64,000 bases of DNA, from contig CM074193.1 in NCBI GenBank assembly GCA_037179385.1, positions 8,887,547 to 8,951,546 on the forward strand. Direction: 5' to 3'. The position numbers were made by a program, and so were the translations under genes. How positions within the stretch are numbered: position 1 is the stretch's first letter; each line of letters begins with the position of its first letter. This DNA comes from Holothuria scabra. Taxonomy: Eukaryota > Echinodermata > Holothuroidea > Aspidochirotida > Holothuriidae. Below, in pieces: positions 1 to 11,213 of the stretch. The notes under the pieces are model-generated. The model worked only from the letters and a program-made list of their open reading frames with translations. It did no database searches and was not told the DNA's origin.

Positions 1-280
1 CACTCCAGCTCGAATTTATAAAGGGGGTGGAAAATAGACGAGTTCGAAGGTTTTATCTGTGCATTCGTTAGTGATCTTTCTGTTCAGGTAAAGTGGTAAC
101 AAATAATATGCTTGCTGCATCGGCCGCATGATGAAATTGTCCTCCTTACATCATTCTTCTTTGCCTGAATTTTTTCAGGCAGAGAGGAAAGCCACAAGGC
201 GGAAATTTTGCCACAACTGCCTCCGGGGCACCCTTGGGCCAAGTGTTCCTGTATATTTGCCAAGTGCTTTTTACGTGTTA

Positions 281-405
281 TTGCCTTCGAGCGCGTTGTT
301 GCCTTCGGGCTTGTTGATGCCTTCGACCGTGGTGTTGCATTCGAGCATGGTGTTGCTTTTGGGGCGGTGTTGCCTCCGGGCGTGGGGTTGCCTTGAGGCG
401 TGGTG
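281..405. repeat. 18-bp minisatellite, seven units
   Basis: Seven consecutive units start at 281, 299, 317, 335, 353, 370 and 388. The consensus is close to TTGCCTTCGAGCGTGGTG. Unit 5 is 17 bp, which breaks any continuous reading frame across the array. A GT/GGTT-rich tail follows to about 500. Read in frame, the units give hexapeptide-like patterns on both strands, but the 17-bp unit and the low complexity argue against coding. Confidence 0.8.
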
Positions 406-1159
406 TGGGATGTCCTTGGTTTTTGTCGTCTTGGGGCGGTGGTTGGTGTTGGGGCGGTTGTGAGTTGGCGGGTTGTTTTGGTGTTGGGGTGAGGTTGGTT
501 CGTCTTTTCCAATTGTCACAAACCTTTTTGTTCCATGTTTTGTGTGTCGATAGTTGATGGTTAGCGTCCGACCGGTTTGAGTTGTCTATTCGTAACAGCG
601 TGCCTGTTTCTACGTACGTTTTCAAAAAGAAACCAGAAAGCCAAATGGCTTAGAGAATCCTTGCCAAAACAAGTGCACATTCTCGAAAATTTCATTTAAT
701 CTATTATTAAACTTACTACGAAACCACCAGTATGGCTATACTAGGATTAATAGGTAGGGAAACATCTTGCCTACAACTGTCACTGATCACTCAGTAATCC
801 CGGATTATAGCCCTTTGTAGCAGCTAATGAGGGCTTTGAGCTTTGGAATGTTGGAACGAATTATAACCTCAAAAGGAAATAAGCTGGTTTTACTCCATTC
901 GTAGTAGCTCCATGATTAAATCATAGGTGAACGAAAGAGCTACAATTTGAGCAGCAAATTTCCAATGATCTACAATATTTGTTATTCAGTAATAACCTCA
1001 GCCGGGCGCAGTACTGCTGTAGCTGGGTTATATGACGAGACTTTTTCATCCAGAGTGGGCTGACGCAATGGTTCAAGAAGGGGGAGGGGGGAGGAGGGAG
1101 GGGGGAGGAAGGGCCTGAGGCGGAACCAGGATTTTGAGACGCTCCTACCTCGAGATATC

Positions 1160-1380
1160 GTTATGACAAGGTTTTCCATCATTGACCTCTTGTGACCTCA
1201 AATGACCTTTTCCACCAAAAACAACAGGGTTCTTCCTCACAACATGGCAAATCTATATACCAAATATGAAAAGTGTCGGTCATTCCTATTTCAAGATATC
1301 GCGATTACAAGGAGCGTCACAAACACAAATACACACACTCACACACATACACACAAACATACACACGACATCACCATCGC
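1160..1380. repeat. Diverged TGACCT-type interspersed repeat ending in a CA microsatellite
   Basis: A segment with GACCTCTTGTGACCTCAAAT and, further on, GGGTTCTTCCTCACAACATG and a 'CTATATACCAAATATGAAAA' phrase matches the wording of the array at 7600-7990 on the same strand. It runs into an imperfect (CA)n tract at 1320-1371. The same kind of repeat occurs widely in invertebrate deuterostome genomes, to my recollection. The element class is unknown. Confidence 0.6.
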
Positions 1381-2503
1381 ATAGATTCCTTGCCTGCCTT
1401 CGGCAAGCAATCAAAAAGGTGTCTCAGTGCTACTTTACGGCAGATTAAAATGCAAATTTTTACAGCAAAAAAGACAATTTAGAAACAACCCACTGCACTT
1501 TGCAACACTTGAATTCCGTTATCATGTAATTGGTGGATTAAGAGAGAACGATTTCACCAATTTTTCATGTAAACTCAAATTTTTTAACAGACCTATGGAT
1601 TGTAGGTGTGAGATTGGTTTGTTTTTCACGATAATTTGGAGGATGTACGCATGTGCATAGCCACCAAAACAATTACCGAGATGGCTTATTGTATTGACTG
1701 TTTTTAATTGGAATGCTGGGGGGAGCACACCAATAATTAATTGCTCCATTGACTTACACACTATTTTATCGTTAAATGCCCCCACAGCCTCACATGAAAC
1801 CCAAGGAGTTGACCAAGGCCAATCATGGCATCACAAATTTACCATAGCATGACCACTAGATATTAAACTACGGGGGGGGAGGAGTTTATGGGTTTTTCGC
1901 CCACCACTATTAATCCGCAAAGTTGCAGAAACTACCCCATTTCACACCCATAACTGAAATGGCCTAAATTATCTTCATCCATCCCAATTTAACATCACTC
2001 ACACATTGATATCTCCTCTTTCATATCCACCAAAAATAAGCAACTCTGATTGTTCTAATGTGAGCAGTTTACACTCAAAGAGGACCTTAATTGACGGCAT
2101 ACCTTGGAACTACTTTCCCCGGGAGGCCGTTCCGCTAATGGTGGTGTGCTCTCAGAAAAGAGAATTTATACTATCTGCTGAGGCCTGCGTAGCAAACTAA
2201 AGGTATACATTCCTTGTCCACCCTTGGTTTATCTATTTATGAAATCTCAAAGGGGTACTGAACAAACGAGTCCGGTCAGCGGGGTATATGCTGTGCGGTG
2301 TAATAGAGAGTTTTATCTTCAATTCGAAGCATATATCCTCTTAATGATTTTATTTTATGAAGTGTTAGCACTGTTAACACTTAAGATTTGTTTACGTGGC
2401 CATATCAAACAATATGGCCAATTCATATGTTTCCTCCACATAGTCCAAGGAAACTCTGATTAGTTCTCTCTCAAAAAATATTTAAACAAGTTTGTTTAAA
2501 TAA

Positions 2504-2645
2504 TGGGATGCTCACGAAAAGGAGTATTCATACTCGAAATAGGTGAGCTCTTCAACTGAATTTTGGCAATATTTTACACAATTTGCAAATTTAGTTGAAG
2601 TACTCATTTAAACCGAGTAGGAATACCATTTACGTGAGTATCCCA
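2504..2645. mobile_element. Small inverted-repeat element (142 bp, MITE-like)
   Basis: The left end TGGGATGCTCACGAAAAGGA is mirrored by the right end, whose reverse complement reads TGGGATACTCACGTAAATGG; similarity continues for about 32 bp on each side (…TACTCG). The element is too short to code. No unambiguous target-site duplication was seen. A 10-bp-arm palindrome (TTTAAACA…) lies just outside its left end. Confidence 0.6.
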
Positions 2646-2769
2646 ATTTTTAAAGAAACTTGCTTTTTTAGTGTTTGAAGGGATAGGAATGTAACAGTTT
2701 TAGAGTAATGTTATGATTTTACGGGTCTTTATTAGCCACCAATTAGTATAATAGGGCAAGGTAAGTCGC

Positions 2770-2960
2770 CTCAATTAGAAGTTGTAGAGTAAATTGTCTT
2801 GTTGTTTGGTTGGTTGTCGGGAGTCATGTGACAACATTTTTTTCTCCTCGAATGTGAAATTTTGAAATAGTAATTACATGGTGTACTTTGCATACGTAAA
2901 ACTGAAGCCATAAATTATCATGCAAGAAACTTTGAAGAGAAATATGAAGAATACTGTGAT
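2770..2960 (-). mobile_element. Fragment of TTAA family F, reverse orientation
   Basis: Read on the minus strand, the segment follows the order of the intact family F copies at 24558-24818 and 56587-56848. It has a CTTCAAAG block, an AAATTTCACATT-like block and a GTCACATGACTCCC block. It is diverged and its ends are not preserved. Confidence 0.5.
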
Positions 2961-3054
2961 ATTTACCTGTTGCCATCAAATATAAGTGAAAATCGCGCAA
3001 AGGAATGGGTGAATATAAATAGAAATAATTGTACCATGTAGTAGATAGCTTCGG

Positions 3055-3060
3055 TTTATT
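3055..3060 (-). terminator. Candidate poly(A) signal of alpha-tubulin gene 1
   Basis: The plus-strand hexamer TTTATT is AATAAA on the minus strand. It lies about 200 bp past the ancestral stop codon of gene 1 and is the nearest canonical signal I saw in the right orientation. Use is inferred; a cDNA 3' end would settle it. Confidence 0.45.
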
Positions 3061-3256
3061 CTTTAACACTTTAAGCATAATGAAAATATCTCATCTCGGG
3101 GCCAGCTAGACAGTATCAAATAGTTCATTCTAGAATAGCCTTGTGTTTTTTAAATATTCAAACTATGGAGGAGAAGGAGCCCAATAATATATAAATATAT
3201 ATAAAGATTTTAAGAACTGCTCGTCTTACAGGAAAGTTTAATTTAATCAACATGGT

Positions 3257-3317
3257 CTAATACTCGTCTCCTTCCTCCTCTTCGCCTTCAGCATCAACTG
3301 AGTCGACACCAACTTCT
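3257..3317 (-). pseudogene. Orphaned C-terminal tail coding sequence of alpha-tubulin gene 1
   Basis: This stretch still spells the normal acidic alpha-tubulin tail, with [20 protein letters not shown] preserved without a further mutation and followed by TAG at 3257-3259. It is out of frame because of a 4-bp insertion just upstream (around 3334-3337), so the shifted frame stops at TGA 3318-3320. The undamaged state implies either a recent mutation or a sequence/assembly error. As it stands, these codons are 3' UTR. Confidence 0.8.
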
Positions 3318-4433
<1,116 letters not shown>

Positions 4434-4986
4434 TTAAATTTACCTATAACTTAGAAAAAACAAAACATATCGAAACATGAAGTAGAGGTTTGGTATCTCA
4501 AAATTTCATGCACTCTAGTGGGTTTCTTTTTTGTACAGTTGGCTATGGGCGGCCAAAGGGGCAAAAAAGACAAATGGCAAAATATTCATTTTAATTTCAA
4601 AAATAAAGTTTAAAGGTAAACAAATATTCTAATTGAGAAATTTAAAAATAAAATGAGCAAATATTACAGTTTAAAAAACGAGCAACATGTATTACGTCCC
4701 AAATACAAATTAAAAAAGCACTAAAAGTAGTTATAATTAATCTTAAAATGAACACATTACCGTTTCATCCAAATGAAATATCAAAGCCCCCAAAAAATAA
4801 AAAATGAAAAACAAAAATAAATAAAATAAAAACACAAATAGGAACGCAATTTTGTATTTTTGTTTTATCTTGTGTTTTCATTTTATTTCCTGTCATTTTT
4901 TTTTTTAAATTTATTTGGGTTCCTTAATAGTTATTCGAAATCGTCTTTTTTGCCGTTTTGGCGCACTATAGGTGGCCAAAAGGGCA

Positions 4987-5034
4987 AAAAAGACAACTTG
5001 CGAAAAAGACAAACTGCGAAAAAGACCATTCGTG
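4987..5034. repeat. Three 16-bp subterminal repeats in the foldback element
   Basis: Three adjacent units of the form AAAAAGACAACTTGCG lie immediately inside the inner terminus of the left arm. The mirrored set sits in the right arm around 6840-6893. Subterminal arrays like this can be transposase binding sites in known DNA transposons; that role is inferred here. Confidence 0.7.
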
Positions 5035-6006
5035 AAAAATAATGAGGGCGTTCTGAGATTGATGGATTCAGAGCATCTATCTCTATAAATATGCTTGGGA
5101 AGCGCATTAGATATCCAAACCCGCACAACCAGTTAAAACCAGAGCGAAGACTTGCTTGCAGCCATACACTCCCATTGTTGAGGAGCATGTAGTAGCAAGA
5201 CATTACGCACTTTAGTGGGCAGTGTGAATCGATCAGGGAGGTGTTATTAGCTAACAACACCTTCGTGGTGTGATAACGTTTTCTGTGGGTCACCAAACAA
5301 TCAGTTAAGAGGTTGGGGAAGGGATTTCAACCATTTGTGGTGGAAGTGCAAACGACGTCGTCAGAATTTTCTTCACGGAGAGGGGGGGGGGGATAAGTCT
5401 TGTGGTGATCGTTGTCATGAGGGAGGGGTCTAAGGGGAGGGAGATAAGCCTAAGGGGCCTTCCCCTCTCTTTGGGAAACTGTTTTAAAAACTGAAAGCCC
5501 TCAGATGCTATTTGGAACAAATAGTGAGAATTGCTAGGTTAGTTTTCTTCTAAAAATTTCGTTTTCCATCATTTTTCAAAAGTGAGGGTGCTTTTTGAAG
5601 ATGTCCCCCTTACAAAAAAGTGAGGGGCGTCCCAAGCCCCACCTGCCAAGGATCCACGCCCAAGAATTAGCCCGCTTTGGATGTGTAGTTTGTCATGCAC
5701 AAACTGGCGGGCTGAGTATTAATGTTCCTCTGAAGTCTCATGGTGCTCAAATGGACTGAAATGGGATAGTTCAGGGTCCTACGTGGCGACTAGCCCATCA
5801 GGGGCCAGATTTAACCCTATATGGACATTATGGGTATATGTGCTGGCCCGGACAAAATGAGCCCCTTACAAATTTTGGTTGCAAGTTCATGTCATGGCCC
5901 CATACGATGGCGCATGTTTGGTCCCTAGGGATCCCGTATCGGAATGTTACCATGGTGACATAACGTTCTCACTTTATTGGCCTCAAAGGGTCTAGTGTAG
6001 TCTATC

Positions 6007-6403
6007 ACAGGTGTGGAACTCCAAAGGAAGGAGCTATGGTCCCTAAACCTTGACTTTAGAGCATGGGGCATCCCAAGTGAGACCATTCAACATACTGCAT
6101 GCCCCCTTGTGAGAAATGCTGCCTACGCTACTTACTGCCCTTTCTATTCCCGCAACCTATCGCTATTTCTAGGGCACAAGTTGGTCCGTTAACAGGCTAT
6201 CAGCTGGACCCTCATGGTTGCATGCCAAAGGCAACACTTCTGTTCGCATTGAGCACACCAGCTCAAAACACTGGCTAATGTGCTACGCGAACATCTGGCC
6301 TGTTGGAAAAAGGTCAGACAAAGGTCCTCAAGTCGATTGGAAACTGGCACTTGTCAATGTTTAGGGACCGGAGCTCCTTCCTTTGGAGTTCCACACCTGT
6401 GAT
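6007..6403. mobile_element. Inverted-repeat element nested in the foldback loop
   Basis: The left end CACAGGTGTGGAACTCCAAA, continuing through GGAAGGAGCT, is repeated inverted at about 6360-6403 (…AGCTCCTTCCTTTGGAGTTC then CACACCTGTG). The roughly 400-bp unit lies in the loop of the larger foldback element, and similarity between the large arms resumes outside it (about 5385-5450 with 6404-6480). Confidence 0.65.
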
Positions 6404-7599
6404 GTGACCCCTTTTACTTATCCGTCCCTTTAGACCCCTCCCTAATGCCAACGATCACAAAACTTACCCCCGCCCCTCCACGACGAAAATTCTGACGACG
6501 CCGTTTAACTTTCCACCACAAATGGTGAAAAAGTCCCCCACACTTTCATATGATTCCCTTCCCAAACCTCTTAACTGATTGAGTTGCGGGCCACGAGAAA
6601 ACGTTATCACTCCATGGAGGTTTTAATAGCAAATAACACCCCCTGATCGACTCAGACTGCCCAATGATGTGCAAACTGCCTTGCTACATGCTCCTCAACA
6701 AAGGGAGTGTATGGCTTCAAGCAAGTCTTCGCGCTGGCTTTAACTGGTTGTGCGGGTTTGGATATCTAATGCGCTTCCCAAGCATATTTATAGAGATAGA
6801 TGCTCTGAATCCATCAATCTCAGAACGCCCTCATTATTTTTCACGAATGGTCTTTTTCGCAGTTTGTCTTTTTCGCAAGTTGTCTTTTTTGCCCTTTTGG
6901 CCACCTATAGCGCGCCAAAAGGGCAAAAAAGACGATTTCGAATAACTATTAAGGAACCCAAATAAATTTAAAAAAAAAAAGATAACGGGAAATTAAATGA
7001 AAACACAAGATAAAACAAAAATACAAAATTGCTTTTCTATTTGCGTTTTATTTTATTGCTTTTTATTTGTTTTTCATTTTTTATTTGTTGGGGGCTTTGA
7101 TATTTCATTTGGATCAAACGGTAATGTGTTCATTTTAAGATAAATTATAACTACTTTTAGTGTTTTTTAATTTGTTTTGGGGACGAAATACGTATTGCTC
7201 GCTTTTGAAAGGTAATCATTGCTTATTTTGTTTTCTTGATTTCTCACTTAGAATTTTTTTTACTTTTGAAATTAATTTTTGAAATTAAAATGAATATTTT
7301 GCTATTTGTCTTTTTTGCCCTTTTGGCCGCCCATAGATCAAGACGTCGTGCAAACTATACACCTACGACAGGCAAAATAAAAATTACTTCAAGCAGAAGT
7401 CAAAAGGCTGAGTGATTCCTTGCCGAAAGGAAGTTTGCCAGAGAATTTTTGCATTTTGACCGCTGAAACCTCAGAGGGTAATCTTGGAAAGTCTACCTTT
7501 TGATGGCCGATGACACCAGATGATCCACTAAAGCAATTAGGGTTCTTTTCTTAAGCATAATGCAACTATCTACCAAATATAAAATTCTTCCAACTGTCC

Positions 7600-7990
7600 A
7601 ACTCTAAGATATCTTTCTAACAATGTTTTTAACTCTTGGTGATCTCATATGACATTCGGCCCCTGGCGATCTGGCATTTGACCTCTGGTAACCTGGCTGA
7701 CCTCCACCAAAACGATAGACTTCTCCCTCTCAACCTCACCACAGATCTGCATGCTAAATATAGAAAGTGGCCATAATTGCTATCTTGACGGAAGTATTTT
7801 GTTTATAACCCATATACCAGATTTTCGCACATTTGGCTCATGTGACCCAAATGACCTTTGATCTGCATCAAAAACAATGCTGCTTCTTCCTATCAAACCC
7901 GCAATCTATAAACCAAATATGGAAAAATGTTCATCAACGCAATTTTTAGATATTGTGTTTACCAGCCATTCCTGTAGCCAGGCAAGGTAC
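7600..7990. repeat. Degenerate tandem TGACCT-type repeat
   Basis: Phrases such as 'CATTTGACCTC', 'CCAAATGACCTTTGATCTGC', 'CACCAAAACGATAGACTTCT' and 'AAACCAAATATGGAAAAATG' recur with a spacing of roughly 130-160 bp. The same wording is found at 1160-1320. It is diverged, non-coding, and its class is unknown. Confidence 0.55.
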
Positions 7991-8029
7991 TGAAGGGGGT
8001 AAACTCAACAGTTGAAAAGTTGCCTTAGG

Positions 8030-8610
8030 GTCCCTGGTGGGGTCCAGGTGAAATGTCCCGATAGGACGAAGCCCCCTGAAGCCTCTGTGTTTTAGGATGT
8101 TTGTGAGGTGTTTAAGTCGTTATTTAACGTTAATTCTATTGACTCAGTTACAACTCCAGGGTAACTTAAGTAAGACTTTTGGTAAAACCAGGGAGGTGTA
8201 ACTAATTACTACTAATCACAAATAATCACACCTCCCTGGTAAAACAAACTATAGTGAAACTACTACTAAGGGCGGATTCGGTTGACATTTTGAAATAAGG
8301 GATAAAAGAGGGAGATAAACTATAGAGAAAGACGTTGATGGACAGTTCAATCAGAGTTCCGGTGGGGGTCCCGGGGGCGAAACCCCGGAAGCTTCTAGGT
8401 TTTAAGGCGTTTGTGAGGTATACAGGTCGTAATTCTAGGGTAATTTTATTGTCCTTACACTGGCCTAAAATTTGTTTCAGGCGGGGCAACTTCAAGTAAG
8501 GTTTTTATTGTTAACAAATCTAGGGAAACTACTACCAATAGCGGATCCGTCTGACATTTTGAAGAAGGGGAGGGGCTGAACTAGAAACGGAAAGAGAAAG
8601 CAGCTGATGG
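8030..8610. repeat. Diverged tandem duplication, unit about 320 bp
   Basis: Two adjacent units share ordered landmarks. Unit 1 has 'TTTGTGAGGTG…', 'ACTTAAGTAAGACTTTT', 'GAAACTACTACTAAGGGCGG' and 'TGACATTTTGAA'. Unit 2 repeats these as 'TTTGTGAGGTA…', 'ACTTCAAGTAAGGTTTTT', 'GAAACTACTACCAATAGCGG' and 'TGACATTTTGAA'. Unit 1 carries a short hairpin insertion that unit 2 lacks. Confidence 0.65.
8187..8240. mobile_element. 54-bp hairpin insertion
   Basis: ACCAGGGAGGTGT (8187-8199) is perfectly mirrored by ACACCTCCCTGGT (8228-8240) around a 28-bp loop. TAAAA occurs on both sides of the CCAGGG…CCCTGG core, as a 5-bp target duplication would. The tandem paralogue near 8495 lacks the hairpin. It is either a very small MITE remnant or an RNA-hairpin-forming insertion. 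Confidence 0.55.
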
Positions 8611-10979
8611 GCAGTAATGTGACTCTCTCAAGTAAGTGACTCTTCCTGAACGGTATACCTAATCTAAGCGCCCCCTTTCAATTGGCATACTGAAGTGTGA
8701 ATAACATTTGGGAAAAAGCAACCCATCAGACAGCCGGACATGCCCAGGTGCTTTTGCGATATTTTCATTTGAAGAACATGAAAATTGCTGCCTTTTCTTG
8801 TTAAAAGAAGAATCAAATCTTTAAAAATCTGGGATTCCGACTCTTACTACAGAAGTATAGTTTTTGAAAATCCCAAATCTCAGTTGGGGGCACGCGGGCC
8901 ACAAGGTTTTCCAGAGGACACGTCCACCGGCCCCTGCCCCCCCCCCCCAGAGACGCCCCTGGCCCCCCCGGAGACGCCCCTGGCTTTTACAACCTGAGAA
9001 GGGTCTCGGGAAGCGTGTCTAAGGTTCTGTGCGGAATACGACAGACTGATATTGTGCCGCAGTTCTCCGTCAGTCCGTGTGCTATACTTTCTGGGTGGTC
9101 ATTAGCAGTAAAACGTATGTGCACTTAAAGTCTGTCATTGCAAAACATACCGGTATCGCACGTACACTACCTCTCAAGACACTTTCAAGCGCGGCAACCA
9201 TTTCTTGATATCATAATGCTACTAGTTCCACTTCAAAGTATAATCCTTATTATGACAACAAAATGTTAACTCTCAAAGTAACACCAATCATGTTCGGCCA
9301 TAGCCAAAGGGGATCAAGAAGTCTGTTTCCGTCTACATTATTCATTCTACGCAATGAGTTCAAGTGTAGAGAAAATCACTAAATGAGAATGAAGACGGAG
9401 GAAACATTGAACGAAAAAATGTCTCCCTAAAATGAGAAGCGTGCCTAGGGTAAAGTTCATAACGTCATGCGCAGTACAATTACAGTTGAGCTCGGTCATA
9501 GGTTCATCGGAACCGGGAACCTGCATATGCTTTATTGCGCCCACCCTCATTTTGCATAATCATAAGGTCTGTTGATTTCACGCATTTGGGGGCTTTTTAA
9601 TATACACACAGGGTGTCATAGTCCTCCAGTCCCACGCACAACCCGTCAGTCAGATCGTTTTCCCCCATCATGATCCCTTGTTTCTGGAAATTTTGATTTC
9701 AAATATGGAAATCAGTGGCGCACCCAAGTGGGAATGGGGGCGGGGCTAAGGGACGTTTCTATGCCCAAAGGGTTTTGTGATTAAATTATTATAGATGATT
9801 GTAAATTGTAATCAGAGTTTTCAATTCGAGAATTTCAATTAGAGTTTGCTTTAACTTTTTCACAACTTTAATTCTATACAGCATTTTTAAATTGACTTAT
9901 TTATGTAACTAGTGTAGTGGGGACTGTCTAGTCTTACATCAATGTGGAACTTTGTTACAGAACAAATATTCAGAAATTTTCAATCATCAGTAATTATCAC
10001 AAAATTAACGTTTCTTCTAACCTGAAAGACCTCTTCGATATTTTTATATTTTGGGGAACAATCGGTTCATAAATAGAATGCTAAGCTAAAGGTTAATACT
10101 CTCTGTCAAACTCTGTTGCCCGTCCAAGGTACTGTTCTCAAAAGAGATAAAGGACAATTATATGCAATAATGTTCCTCGAGAGGATTGGTTTTCATTGAG
10201 GAAAATACATCGGGTTTATTCAGGCTTGGAAAGGGGAAATGTTCGACGATGTTGGGGTATTTGTATCCCGAACCTCTGGGGTTTTTGAGCCAAAAAAGGT
10301 GGCGCTCCGAGATGGCAGTCTCCACAATTCTAAGCCGCTGAGAAAAAATCGCGAGTGTGCCACTGTAGAAACATTTTAATTTAATGAACGCAAGGAAGAA
10401 AATGATATAACTTCTTCACCCGCATTGACCAAATAAAGTGGAAAAGCCCATTCTGGCAACCTGAACAGGTGCATTTTTCTGGAAATATAATAGACGTCCA
10501 CTAACAATAGTCTTCGGTTTAGATAGTACAGTTTACATAAGTCTTCACGGAGAAATATTTAAGAAGGCCCTGCCATTCATGGTCGCGTGCTGGTTACGTG
10601 GACGCCCGGAACCACATAACCAAAAGTCATTTAGGGCCTACCATGTTTCATTTGACTCTCCAATTCTGCAGTTACCTAATGTTTAATCATTCATAGGACA
10701 ATTCATCGAACTATAAACAATACCCGATATGAAAGCCATGGCAAGTTTTTCGATCAAACATTTTCTAAGAAAATTAGAAAGTAAGATCTTGGTTCCTTTA
10801 TATCTTTGTCCCCTGTTCCCCCAACTGCAAAAACAGAATCAGTAAAATATTTACCAGTTTTGTTTACATATTCATGTCACTCAACTCACCCCCCCCCCCT
10901 CCCGCCCATTGAACTGTTTCACTGAAACCGCGATATAAATTCTCCTCTATATCCAGTAGTGTACTGTGTACAGTAACTA

Positions 10980-11213
<234 letters not shown>

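Larger units (their letters stand above)
1..3256. other. Non-coding flank downstream of alpha-tubulin gene 1
   Basis: No credible gene is visible. The stretch holds an 18-bp minisatellite (281-405), a diverged TGACCT-type interspersed repeat leading into a CA microsatellite (about 1160-1372), a small inverted-repeat element (2504-2645), a fragment of TTAA family F (about 2770-2960) and, near its right end, the presumed 3' UTR and poly(A) signal of gene 1. Open frames here are short, low in complexity or overlap the repeats. Confidence 0.7.
4544..7336. mobile_element. Composite foldback DNA transposon with long nested inverted repeats
   Basis: The left end CTATGGGCGGCCAAAGGGGC is mirrored at the right end (reverse complement CTATGGGCGGCCAAAAGGGC). 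Arm similarity continues inward for several hundred bases, from 4544 to beyond 5300 and from 7336 back to about 6600. Inside each arm a related terminus recurs at the CTATAG palindromes (4966-4971 and 6905-6910). The structure therefore reads as a 430-bp element, a central 1.9-kb element and an inverted 430-bp element. No target duplication was found at the outer ends and no transposase frame was recognised. The apparent 71-aa frames in both arms are mirror images caused by the inverted repeat. Confidence 0.85.

Noticed and set aside
84..512. 142-residue Thr/Pro/Lys-rich minus-strand frame
   Set aside because: Low complexity and generated by the 18-bp minisatellite; a 17-bp unit shows no frame constraint.
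4911..6965. Identical 71-residue frames in both arms of the foldback element
   Set aside because: They are mirror images produced by the inverted repeat, have no recognisable domain and read straight through the terminal repeats.
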